From assembly GCA_025056555.1 (NCBI GenBank), contig JANWVZ010000015.1, positions 1 to 35,457 of the forward strand: DNA of 35,457 nucleotides. Direction: 5' to 3'. Position 1 is the stretch's first letter. Every line of letters starts with the position of its first letter. Made by a program: the position numbers and the translations under genes. The stretch is from Gemmatales bacterium. Its GTDB lineage: Bacteria; Planctomycetota; Planctomycetia; Gemmatales; HRBIN36. The notes beneath the pieces are model-generated. The model was not told the origin of the DNA. It saw only the letters and a list, made by a program, of their open reading frames with translations, and did not search any database. Positions 24,278-32,768 of this stretch are shown one piece after another.

Positions 24278-26287
24278 ATGCGAGAGGGAGTTTGTGAACT
24301 GGTGTCCTGTGGCGGAGCGCCGTCGGCGCAAAGAAAGGGCTGGCGTCCGTATCTGGCCCGTTTTGATGAGATGAAGGCCACTCGGCAACTGCCAAGTCCG
24401 ACCGGAGTGGCGATGGAAATTGTGCGGTTGACGCAGGATGAGGGCGTCTCCTGCGGCTCGCTGGCGCGGGTGCTGATGGCGGATCCGGTGTTGTCCGGAA
24501 AAGTGATCAAGTTTGCGAATTCGGCCCTGATGCAAACGGGACGTTCGGTAAACTCGGTGCAGGAAGCAGTGCTGCGCTTGGGGGTCGGAACGTTGCGGCG
24601 GATCGCGCTCAGTTTCTCCCTGGTTTCGGCATATCGGCAAGGGCGCTGTGAGGCCTTTGATTATCAGGCTTTCTGGTCGCGCTCTCTGGCTCAAGGTGTG
24701 GCTGCGCAGGAACTGGCGCGGCAGACGCGTTTGGTGCCGCCGGACGAAGCCTTTACCACCGGCCTGTTGGCTCACATCGGACAATTGGCCCTGGCCAGCG
24801 TATATCCCGACAAGTATGCCGAAGTGCTTCGCCAAGCGCAGGGAAAGCCCCTCGAGGGCTTGCTACTGCTGGAGCAGGAAGTATTCGCGGCTAATCATTG
24901 TGAACTGTCGGCAGCGATGTTCCTGGATTGGGGATTGCCTGCGGAGCAAGCGGTGGCGGTGGAGCGCTACGTCTTCGGAGAACCCGAAGATGCCTATGAA
25001 GGCACAAAGCGATTGGTACGCCTGTTGCGAGTAGCCCACCTTGTCGCCGATTTATGCCTGACGGACAGCCAGCGCCGTGCCGCGGTGGCTCAACAATTGT
25101 TAGCCCGAGCGGAGCCCTTACCATTGGCACCGCTGCAACTGGCCGAACTGTTTGATCGGTCTGCCGCAGAATGGCAGAGTTGGGGACGCATCCTCGATAT
25201 TCGCACGCACTCGGTCGGTTCCATCCGCGATTTGGTACAGCAGCAACAAGCTGTATCCTCGGTGGCGACTAATCCCGCGGAAGGTGTGTCATCCGATGCG
25301 GCTGGGCCGAAGTGGCGAGCCCTGGTGGTGTTTGCAGACCTGCCGCCGGGACCCGTACTCAGCGAAACATTGCAGCAGGCCGGTTACGAAGTCTTGCGCG
25401 CCCATGATGCGGAAACCGGTCTGGCGCTGGTGCTGGAAGCACTGCCCCAATTCATCCTGGCGCCGTTGCAGGTGCGCAGCCGGGCCGGCGCTGCCGCGAC
25501 CCCACCAGCTTGGGATGCTTTGCGCTGGTGTCGCCAACTCCGAGAGACCCAGGTAGGGCGACAGTTTTATCTGCTGCTCTTAGCGGAACAGGCCTCTGAG
25601 GAGCAAATCGTAGCGGGTTTTGAAGCTGGGGCTGATGACGTCATCAGTTGGCCCCTAGCCCCACGAATTCTCCTGGCGCGCTTGCGCGCCGGCCAGCGGG
25701 TCGTTGAACTCCAGCGCGAGATCGAACGCGAACATGAGGAATTGCGTCGGGTAACCGCTGAACTGGCTATTGTCAATCGAAAACTGCAGGACGCCGCTCT
25801 CACCGATCCGCTTACCGGTCTGCCGAATCGCCGCTACGCTTTCGAGCGACTACAGCAGGAATGGCATGAGGCCACACGACACGAGTTGCCCTTATCCTGC
25901 TTAATGCTGGATGTGGACCACTTCAAACGGATCAACGATACGCATGGCCACGATGTCGGCGATGTCGTGCTTCAGCAGACTGCCGACTTGTTGCGTCAAG
26001 CAGTGCGCCGCAGTGATGTTCCCTGCCGCATCGGTGGAGAGGAATTCCTGATTGTTTGTCCGCGAACCAACTTACAAGGTGCTGCTACTCTGGCCGAACG
26101 GATTCGACATTTGGCCGAACAAAAGGTTTGGGGCACGGACAAGACACAGATGCGCGTTACTCTGAGTGTGGGTGTGGCAACCCGCTCGGAGAAAGCGCGG
26201 GTTCCGGAGGACCTTATCCGCCTCGCCGATCAGGCCCTGTACGCGGCCAAACAGGCAGGACGAAACCGGGTCCGCTGCTCTTCCTAA
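24278..26287 (+). CDS. HDOD - degenerate receiver - GGDEF protein (diguanylate cyclase)
   Basis: A 669-residue cytoplasmic signalling protein with three parts. Residues about 35-235 are an HDOD domain, with the typical LPSPTGVAMEIVRL opening. Residues 345-475 fold like a response-regulator receiver, but the phosphoacceptor Asp is Ala395 (FILAPLQV), the acidic pair is missing from LVVFADLP, and the conserved Lys is Trp458 (SWPL). A helical, probably coiled segment (475-505) leads to a GGDEF domain with LTDPLTGLPNRR (508-519), LDVDHFKRINDTHGHD, and the active-site GGEEF at 586-590. The inhibitory-site RxxD is present at 577-580. The cyclase should make c-di-GMP, with product feedback. ATG 24278 has AAGGG seven bases upstream and replaces an in-frame TTG at 24263. 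It converges on flgL, 36 bases apart. Confidence 0.93.
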   Translation: MREGVCELVSCGGAPSAQRKGWRPYLARFDEMKATRQLPSPTGVAMEIVRLTQDEGVSCGSLARVLMADPVLSGKVIKFANSALMQTGRSVNSVQEAVLRLGVGTLRRIALSFSLVSAYRQGRCEAFDYQAFWSRSLAQGVAAQELARQTRLVPPDEAFTTGLLAHIGQLALASVYPDKYAEVLRQAQGKPLEGLLLLEQEVFAANHCELSAAMFLDWGLPAEQAVAVERYVFGEPEDAYEGTKRLVRLLRVAHLVADLCLTDSQRRAAVAQQLLARAEPLPLAPLQLAELFDRSAAEWQSWGRILDIRTHSVGSIRDLVQQQQAVSSVATNPAEGVSSDAAGPKWRALVVFADLPPGPVLSETLQQAGYEVLRAHDAETGLALVLEALPQFILAPLQVRSRAGAAATPPAWDALRWCRQLRETQVGRQFYLLLLAEQASEEQIVAGFEAGADDVISWPLAPRILLARLRAGQRVVELQREIEREHEELRRVTAELAIVNRKLQDAALTDPLTGLPNRRYAFERLQQEWHEATRHELPLSCLMLDVDHFKRINDTHGHDVGDVVLQQTADLLRQAVRRSDVPCRIGGEEFLIVCPRTNLQGAATLAERIRHLAEQKVWGTDKTQMRVTLSVGVATRSEKARVPEDLIRLADQALYAAKQAGRNRVRCSS

Positions 26288-26323
26288 ACCGCTGACCTGA
26301 CCAGAATAAGTCCGCGACACAAT

Positions 26324-27781
26324 TCACCGCAGGAAGTCCAACAGATTCGGTTGCAGCACCATAGCGGTCGCTCCCAGCAGCAAAGTCATCAGATTTTGTC
26401 GTGCCTGCAGCTGCACCACCAGTTCCGCCAGGTCTGCTTCTTCCAGGTGTCCGAGCCGTTCCTGCAAATCGAGTTTCGCTTGCTGCATCTGTTCTTCCAG
26501 GGTGTCTAACCCGGCTAACGTGGCTGACTGTTCACCCAGCGCGTGTAATACTCTGGAGTGAGCGGATTCGATAGCCGAAATCATGCGACTGATTGCCTCA
26601 ACTTGCTCTCCACCTGACAACGAGCGAAACTGGGCCAAATCATCGCGCAAGCCTATCAAGGCGGTGAAGATGTCATAACTTTGCGGAAACTCGATCCAAT
26701 TTTCGCCAACCCGTCGGACAGAAGCAGTGTTTAGAAACAGAACATTCCCCTGCCCGTCCTGGAGAATCTGATCCGTAGTGAAGGCAATCGCACTCGCGGA
26801 GGCTCCGCCATCGAGCGACATGGTTCCATGGGCCGTGATTGCCACCGAGCCTGCGAATCCTGGAGTGATGTTCGTGGTGTCAATAAACACCACTTCGCCG
26901 TGCGGACCAACGACACGCAAATCAGTATCACTATTGGTCCAAGTGATCGTCGGGCCACCATTGAGCCAGACCACGCCGCTTGTTCCCGTTCCGCTGGTAT
27001 CCTGGAGAAACAGAGTGTGGGTCCCGCTGGGCCCTAAAATGGTGTCGCCATGTGCGGAACTGGCGCCCGGCGCCACCCCCGAACCACCGGCATAAATCGT
27101 GGTGGTGTGTGAGAGCAACACGCGCACACGTCCCTGGACACGACTGGTCCCCGTGCCTAAGGCCAAGCCTGTTTCATCGCCGATGATGAAGCCGTTATCT
27201 GGCCGAAGCCCGCCGAGGAGTTCCAGCCCGCTGTAAAGAAAACGAATCCACTCGCCGTGGGCGACCGGCGCTGTTGCTGTTCGAGCGTCGCCCCGATATT
27301 CAACACGGACGATTCGTCCCTGATCGTCCCGAATGGCCTGGAATGGCGGTTGAGCGGTGGTGCTGCCGGCGAAGACATAGTGATCCGGCGTGCGACTATT
27401 CGCCAAGGTCAATGCCTGTTCCAATAGGCCATTAACTTCCGCCGCCAGCGCCCGCCGGGAGTCTTCGGTAAGGGTGTCGTGAGCACCTTCGCTGGCCAGG
27501 GCCCGCGCGCGCATCAGGATACCACTCATCTGTTGCAACGCCTGTGTGGAAGCCTGCAGGGTCAGGCGTGCGTCACGCAGGTTATTACTCCACGTTTCGA
27601 TTTGTTCCAAGGTGCTGCGGTATGCCTGCGCCGTGCTGAACCCCACCGGATTGTCCGAAGGCCGCAATAACTTCTTACCCGTAACGGCCTGAATGTGCAG
27701 CCTCTCGACCTCCCTGAGGGCGGCATGCAAATGACTGATCGAGAGATGGACCAGATTAGTAAAAGTAGTGCGTTCCAGCAT
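26324..27781 (-). CDS. flgL: Flagellar hook-associated protein 3 FlgL
   Basis: FlgL is the second hook-filament junction protein, exported through the flagellar type III system. The 485-residue product keeps the flagellin-like helical ends: the N terminus through LRPSDNPVGFSTAQAYR (39-55) and TPDHYVFAGS (131-140), and a C-terminal coiled region from about 370 to the end. Between about residues 200 and 365 is a Gly/Thr/Asp-rich, beta-like insertion that makes it much longer than the E. coli protein of about 317 residues. Start ATG 27781 has GAGG six bases upstream; an in-frame TTG at 27799 is rejected. It is the last gene of the flagellar operon. Confidence 0.94.
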   Translation of the reverse strand: MLERTTFTNLVHLSISHLHAALREVERLHIQAVTGKKLLRPSDNPVGFSTAQAYRSTLEQIETWSNNLRDARLTLQASTQALQQMSGILMRARALASEGAHDTLTEDSRRALAAEVNGLLEQALTLANSRTPDHYVFAGSTTAQPPFQAIRDDQGRIVRVEYRGDARTATAPVAHGEWIRFLYSGLELLGGLRPDNGFIIGDETGLALGTGTSRVQGRVRVLLSHTTTIYAGGSGVAPGASSAHGDTILGPSGTHTLFLQDTSGTGTSGVVWLNGGPTITWTNSDTDLRVVGPHGEVVFIDTTNITPGFAGSVAITAHGTMSLDGGASASAIAFTTDQILQDGQGNVLFLNTASVRRVGENWIEFPQSYDIFTALIGLRDDLAQFRSLSGGEQVEAISRMISAIESAHSRVLHALGEQSATLAGLDTLEEQMQQAKLDLQERLGHLEEADLAELVVQLQARQNLMTLLLGATAMVLQPNLLDFLR

Positions 27782-27837
27782 GGCTGCCTCACTTTGCAAA
27801 AGTCTAGCATACCAACAACTCCGGAGGCGTGCTGCGA

Positions 27838-29799
27838 TTAAACCAGGCGCAGCAGTTCCTCCAGGGTTTCGTTCACCACGGCGACATAGCGGGCTGCAAG
27901 CTGAAAGGCTCGCTGATACTGTAACAACCGCACCAGTTCTTCGTTTGCATCCACCCCAGAAAGGGCCTGCTGCTCGGCACGAAGTTGCTGGCCCACGGCT
28001 TGAAGATGTTCCTGAGTTTGCCGGGTCGCCTGTACTTGGGCGCCCAGATCCGCCATCAATCGCTCGAAAAATCCTGACAGTGTCAGGCCGTTGTCAAAGA
28101 CCACCTGTTCACGCACAGCCACCATCTGCCGTAACCGACCAGTGTCGGCGGAGGCGCCGCTTTGCGAAACTGCCAGGCGTTGCGGTGAGGCCAACAACTC
28201 GGCATGTACCTGTATCGTGCTGGCATCGGTTCCCGTAAAAAGCGTGTTCAGACCCAAGGCCGTCAGTAGCCCAGTGGTATCGGGTTGGGCAATCACGGGT
28301 AGCTGGAAGGTGTCCCCGGCATGGATTGTCCCTGCACTGAGTTCCAGGACCAGTCCGTCTCCGAAGGCCACGGCGCTATGAGGAGCATAGCCTTGGCCCA
28401 CGGACACCGTTCTCAGCAGCTGTCCAGCACTGTTGCGCACTTCCAGCGTGAGATTCGGAGTCAGCCCCACCGTACCGCTGTTCACTGCGGTAACCGTGTA
28501 CACGTCATTCTTGGTTCCCGTGTAGGTGCCGTGGACTCGAGGCTGTGCTGTGCCGGAAATCGAGGTCGTGAACTGCGTGGGAATTCGCCCGGCAAAGTCG
28601 AAAACGTATCCCGGTTCCGCCAGAAACTGCAAGGTTCCTGTCTGAGCATCCACAAGGGCCTGCAAATGAGGCACTGTACTGAAAGCCGAGGCCACCTGGG
28701 CCAGCGTTTGCACCTGGGGATTGATGCTGACGGCGTGAACGGTCCTTTCGCCCGTGTTCAAGTTTGTTATACTGACCCACACCGTCCCACTCCGCACTGG
28801 AAATGCTGGTTCGGCTCTTTCCAGGGGAACCTGAATGTTGGCCACGCCGCGCCCGCCCGACAGGAAACTGAATTCCCCAGATAGCCCCAAACCCACCGCG
28901 TGAATCTGGTCCAGATTTGACATCATGGCCCGCGCTAACTGATGGAGCCGATTTATGACCTCGGGGAGCACTTCGTTGCGTACCGCCAGCATTCCAGCCA
29001 GGGCGCCAGAAGCAACGTTCAACGGCTCGGTTACGCCCTGCGCAAGAATCTGCATCCGATTCTGCCGGTCCATCTTGACTTCCAGGGGAACGGTCGCTTC
29101 CCCGGTTACCAGGAGCACGCCTCCGGCCAGTACGTTCACTTGTTCCTGAGGTTGTTCGATTACCTGAACACCTACCAACTCTGCCAGCTGTCCAAGGACC
29201 TGATCGCGGCGATCCAAGGCATCATGGGGCGTAATGCCACGGGCTACGCCCCGAGCGATTTGCCGGTTCAGTTCTGAAATCTCCCCCGCTAATGCATTGA
29301 CGCGATTGATGGTCGTTTGGGCTTCCTCGAAAAGGCGCTGTTGCAAGGCCCGAAACTGATCATGTAAATCGCGAAAACGATTTGCTAATCGCTGGGCTGC
29401 ATCCACAACCAGTCGCCGCACCGTCTCATCCGCAGGTCGCACCGCCAATTGTTCCAGCTGATTGAAAAACTCGTCTAACAGACCGCGCAGGGATTGCGCT
29501 CCCGTGCCTGACAGGGATTCGATTTCCTCCAGGCGTGGTAGTCGGTACTGGAAATCCGCAGCTTCAGAAGTAAACTGCAGGATGGTTTGCTCCAGGACAT
29601 CATCGCGAATACGGCGAATGTCGGCAATCTCGACACCGGAGCCGACCGGGTTCTCCGCGACAAAGCGCGGTGCCAGGATCGCCTCGCGACGATGGTATCC
29701 GGGGGTGTGAACGTTCGCGACATTCTGGCCGAGCAGCTCCAGCACCCGCTGATGGACTTGCAGGGCCGATAAACCGGTCGAAAAATTCCCGATGGCCAT
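27838..29799 (-). CDS. flgK: Flagellar hook-associated protein 1 FlgK
   Basis: FlgK forms the first layer of the hook-filament junction. The 653-residue product opens with the rod/hook family signature (GLSALQVHQRVLELLGQNVA and HTPGYHRRE in the first 40 residues) and closes with the matching helix QYQRAFQLAARYVAVVNETLEELL. The N-terminal third is helical, and a large variable beta-rich centre (about 310-530) probably projects outward. It is somewhat longer than E. coli FlgK at about 547 residues. It starts five bases after the flgN stop, so translation is probably coupled, and flgL follows after 56 bases. Confidence 0.96.
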   Translation of the reverse strand: MAIGNFSTGLSALQVHQRVLELLGQNVANVHTPGYHRREAILAPRFVAENPVGSGVEIADIRRIRDDVLEQTILQFTSEAADFQYRLPRLEEIESLSGTGAQSLRGLLDEFFNQLEQLAVRPADETVRRLVVDAAQRLANRFRDLHDQFRALQQRLFEEAQTTINRVNALAGEISELNRQIARGVARGITPHDALDRRDQVLGQLAELVGVQVIEQPQEQVNVLAGGVLLVTGEATVPLEVKMDRQNRMQILAQGVTEPLNVASGALAGMLAVRNEVLPEVINRLHQLARAMMSNLDQIHAVGLGLSGEFSFLSGGRGVANIQVPLERAEPAFPVRSGTVWVSITNLNTGERTVHAVSINPQVQTLAQVASAFSTVPHLQALVDAQTGTLQFLAEPGYVFDFAGRIPTQFTTSISGTAQPRVHGTYTGTKNDVYTVTAVNSGTVGLTPNLTLEVRNSAGQLLRTVSVGQGYAPHSAVAFGDGLVLELSAGTIHAGDTFQLPVIAQPDTTGLLTALGLNTLFTGTDASTIQVHAELLASPQRLAVSQSGASADTGRLRQMVAVREQVVFDNGLTLSGFFERLMADLGAQVQATRQTQEHLQAVGQQLRAEQQALSGVDANEELVRLLQYQRAFQLAARYVAVVNETLEELLRLV

Positions 29800-29804
29800 G
29801 ACTC

Positions 29805-30305
29805 TTAGCCCATTATCTGGAGCAAATGTCCCAAACTCGTTTCCGTGATGGTTCCCTGCCTTCCATATTGACCTGCCTGTTCCTGTACGCCGAAAATCGC
29901 CCGCAAAAGCCTACCATACAATTCCTGACCGAACCACGCCATTACCGCAACCTGTCTGAGCTGGCTCTGAACTTGCACCAGCCACCTACCCACTCGCTCC
30001 CGTTGCCGGCGAAGCGCCTGCCTTGCCGACTCATCTAGCTTCGATTCCAACTCCAGCCAATGGATCTTCCCAGACTCGTCTCGGGGCAAACGTCCTGCCA
30101 GCCCCTGGCGCAGGCTCTGGAAAGCATGGGCTTGGCGTGAATGTTCCAGGAAACTGCCAATCGCCCCTTCCAACTTCTCGACCGAGCCACTCACTAACGC
30201 TTTCTTCAACTGTTCCAGTTCCCGGCTCAGCGCTTCCAACCGCGCTTCTTCCCGCTCAAGATACTGCAACACCTCTGCCACCAGTTTCCCTGCCGCTTCC
30301 ATCAT
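29805..30305 (-). CDS. flgN: FlgN-family flagellar export chaperone
   Basis: A 166-residue, nearly all-helical, charged protein that I assign to the FlgN family, the chaperone of FlgK and FlgL. Support is position (directly before flgK and flgL), size, the helical-hairpin pattern with long heptad-like Leu/Glu/Arg/Gln stretches, and the C-terminal YGRLLRAIFGVQEQAGQYG, resembling the ending of FlgN proteins. Sequence similarity alone is weak, as usual for this family. ATG 30305 overlaps the flgJ stop as ATGA, so the two are translationally coupled; the longer frame to 30437 is rejected because it lies inside flgJ. Confidence 0.8.
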   Translation of the reverse strand: MMEAAGKLVAEVLQYLEREEARLEALSRELEQLKKALVSGSVEKLEGAIGSFLEHSRQAHAFQSLRQGLAGRLPRDESGKIHWLELESKLDESARQALRRQRERVGRWLVQVQSQLRQVAVMAWFGQELYGRLLRAIFGVQEQAGQYGRQGTITETSLGHLLQIMG

Positions 30306-30778
30306 GAGACTGTTTCGCGTTCTTGGCTCAACCGGCTGACCGTGCCGGCTGAAGTAGTCTTTTCCGATGTCACGGTGTTCTCTAACGAGCGACCTGACAA
30401 ATCCCGCCCAGCAACTTCCTCCACGGGACTCGACCAAGGCTGTCGCGCATACTGTTCCTCAATGAGCCGCGCTATACCCAATCCGCGGCCTTGAGCGAGA
30501 AATTGACCGAGATAATAGTCGAATAGACCACCATAGATGTCTGCTTCATCCCCAGCAAAAAGTCCCTCGCCCATTTCCTGAGTACTGGTGCGTAAGTGTT
30601 TCACAATCAGACTGGCAAAAATCGCCTCAAAGCTTTTCGCTGCCTGGTGCATGGCCCGGCGGGATTGGTCTGGTTCCTCCGCGCTTCCGAGCCGATTAAC
30701 TCCCATGTGCTGAGCCAGTCGCTCTACCTGCGTTCCCAGCACGTCTATGGCCACGCGCGGCACACCTAGCACGTCCAT
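30302..30778 (-). CDS. flgJ: FlgJ-like rod-binding protein (no muramidase domain)
   Basis: A 158-residue protein matching only the N-terminal, rod-binding domain of FlgJ. The core FEAIFASLIVKHLR, followed by DIYGGLFDYYLGQFLAQGRGLGIARLIEEQY, fits the conserved rod-capping domain. Enterobacterial FlgJ is about twice as long because it carries a C-terminal peptidoglycan hydrolase; that part is absent, so another enzyme must open the wall. The C-terminal 40 residues are polar and probably unstructured. ATG 30778 has GAGGG upstream and is preferred to GTG 30793. It lies between flgI (56-base gap) and flgN (4-base overlap). Confidence 0.88.
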   Translation of the reverse strand: MDVLGVPRVAIDVLGTQVERLAQHMGVNRLGSAEEPDQSRRAMHQAAKSFEAIFASLIVKHLRTSTQEMGEGLFAGDEADIYGGLFDYYLGQFLAQGRGLGIARLIEEQYARQPWSSPVEEVAGRDLSGRSLENTVTSEKTTSAGTVSRLSQERETVS

Positions 30779-30834
30779 GATCTTCCCTCTCACCTTGCCT
30801 CGGCTGATTGTGGCCTGCTTCAGGGCTATACAAG

Positions 30835-31977
30835 CTACTCAATAATCAGCTCCGCGTGCAGAGCCCCAGCGGCTTTGAGCGCCTGGAATATCGCGATCAG
30901 ATCCCTGGGAGTTACTCCTAACGCATTCAAGGCGCGCGCCAACTCCGCCACCGTTACGGATTGCTCCACCACCGCAAGTCCCCCGCCTTGCTCCGTGACG
31001 TTCAGCTGCGTCCGGGGCACGACTGTGGTTTGACCACGACTGAAGGGCAATGGTTGCGACACCTCAGGGTTCTCCGCCGTTACTATCGTTAAGTTGCCGT
31101 GCGCGACCGCTACTGTAGAAATCTTGACGTGCTGTCCCGCGACAACTGTACCTGTCCGCTCATTAATCACTACCACGGCTACTGCATCCGGCGCCACCTC
31201 CAACAAGCCGATCTCCCCGGCGAATCCTACCACGTTGCCCCGTTTGTCCCGCGGGATGGTTACCTCAACCGTTCCCGCATCCAACGTGATTGCGGCTTCT
31301 GGAAATTTCTGATTGATGGCTCGAGCGATAGCCTGGGCTGTCGTAAAATCTGGTTTTTTCAGCAATAAGCGCAGCCGACCGTTACAGACAATTTCACCTC
31401 GGGCCTCGGCCTCGACAATGGCCCCGCCGGGAATACGTCCCACTGTCGGAAAATTCTGCTGCGCGGTCGCCGCCCGTCCTCCTGCGACAAATCCTCCTAC
31501 CGAAACCGGTCCCTGCGCCACAGCATACACTTCTCCATCTACACCTCGCAGCGGAGTCAGTAACAGCACGCCTCCCTGTAAACTCCGCGCATCATCCAGG
31601 GCTGACACGGTCACGTCTATTCGACTGCCTTTTCGCGCAAACGGCCCTAACTCTGCCGTTACCATAACTGCGGAAATATTCCCTGAACGAAACACAGGGT
31701 CGATTTGCAGTTCTCGTACTGCCTTGGCATTTACCGACATCCTCTGCAACATATCCGCCGCCACCTGCTGCGTAAATTGGCTTCGGCCTCCCGTATTTCC
31801 TAGTCCCACCACTAAGCCGAAGCCATAAAGCTGATTAGGCCGCGCGCCCTCGAAATCCGTAATATCCTTGATGCGGACGGTCTGCGCCCCGGCCTCCGTG
31901 CTAAGGAGAGCTATACTGATCCAGGCCAGCAGTTTCCTAATCTGAAGCCTGCTTAGAACAAGCACTGGTTTTGTCAT
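30835..31977 (-). CDS. flgI: Flagellar P-ring protein FlgI
   Basis: FlgI builds the periplasmic P ring around the rod. The 380-residue product has a signal peptide (about 1-32, ending near EAGAQ) and conserved segments RIKDITDFEGARPNQLYGFGLVVGL (33 onward), GSRIDVTVSALDDARSLQGG and the late VTPRDLIAIFQALKAAGAL. Length matches E. coli FlgI at about 365 residues. A P-ring gene implies an outer membrane and some peptidoglycan. A GGGAGG lies upstream of the ATG but about 12 to 13 bases away, so initiation may rely on coupling to flgH (33-base gap). Confidence 0.96.
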   Translation of the reverse strand: MTKPVLVLSRLQIRKLLAWISIALLSTEAGAQTVRIKDITDFEGARPNQLYGFGLVVGLGNTGGRSQFTQQVAADMLQRMSVNAKAVRELQIDPVFRSGNISAVMVTAELGPFARKGSRIDVTVSALDDARSLQGGVLLLTPLRGVDGEVYAVAQGPVSVGGFVAGGRAATAQQNFPTVGRIPGGAIVEAEARGEIVCNGRLRLLLKKPDFTTAQAIARAINQKFPEAAITLDAGTVEVTIPRDKRGNVVGFAGEIGLLEVAPDAVAVVVINERTGTVVAGQHVKISTVAVAHGNLTIVTAENPEVSQPLPFSRGQTTVVPRTQLNVTEQGGGLAVVEQSVTVAELARALNALGVTPRDLIAIFQALKAAGALHAELIIE

Positions 31978-32010
31978 AGAGCCGGCGTTACCTCCCTGAT
32001 CAAGCCACTT

Positions 32011-32667
32011 CTAAAATGGCCAGAGAACGTTCATAATACGGCCCCACCAATTGGGATCGTTATAACTCGATTCGTAACCGCGCCCGAGATATTCAATCGC
32101 CAAGTTAGCGATAAACTGCGACTGTATCGTGTTATTGCTGGCGATGTCTATAGGTCGCACAATGCCGCGCAGCCGGAGCACTCTTTGTTCCCCACTCACA
32201 AACCGACTGCGATAACCTTCCACTACTAAGTTTCCATTCGGCAAGACCGCGATAACCTCAACGGTCATACGATCAGCCATACGCCGATCGGCACGATAAT
32301 CGGCGCGTCCTTGAAATTCCCGTTGCGCATCATTAGCAATGTTCAGATCGGCCGCTGCCTGCCGCGTGGAAACGTTTCCCTGCGTTTTGCCTCGGAATTG
32401 AAATACCTCAGCACTGCGCGTCTGCTTTTCCATATTGCGGTTATCTCGATGTTCTATGTCCGTAGATTCATTGATTATGACAGTTAACACGTCTCCTACC
32501 CGCCGAGCCCGCTGATCTACAAACAGGAATGCGCTGTTCGGATGCCGACGATCCCATAACGATTCCCCCCATAGGTTTCGGCTTAAACCTCCAGACAGGA
32601 TTTCACTAACGATCAGGACGACGCCAAAAATAAGCTTAGTTATTGCAGCTGACTTAGCTTCACACAT
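32011..32667 (-). CDS. flgH: Flagellar L-ring protein FlgH
   Basis: FlgH forms the L ring in the outer membrane. The 218-residue product has conserved segments SLWDRRHPNSAFLFVDQRARRVGDVLTV (from about residue 36), with NGNLVVEGYR and LRGIVRPIDIASNNTIQSQ in the C-terminal half. A hydrophobic segment covers about 11-28. Proteobacterial FlgH is a lipoprotein with a Leu-x-Gly-Cys lipobox, but here the only early Cys is residue 2 and no Cys follows the hydrophobic stretch, so this FlgH looks non-lipidated. ATG 32667 has AGGGGAGG about five bases upstream; ATG 32691 is the alternative and adds eight residues. Confidence 0.95.
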   Translation of the reverse strand: MCEAKSAAITKLIFGVVLIVSEILSGGLSRNLWGESLWDRRHPNSAFLFVDQRARRVGDVLTVIINESTDIEHRDNRNMEKQTRSAEVFQFRGKTQGNVSTRQAAADLNIANDAQREFQGRADYRADRRMADRMTVEVIAVLPNGNLVVEGYRSRFVSGEQRVLRLRGIVRPIDIASNNTIQSQFIANLAIEYLGRGYESSYNDPNWWGRIMNVLWPF

Positions 32668-32768
32668 TGATGCCTCCCCTAAGTCTGTCATTGGCTGAAT
32701 CCGGTTACTGCGCCAAGACTCGCGTATGCGAGTCCAGATAGATCTGGTCGCCGGCTCAGGGCTTACTG

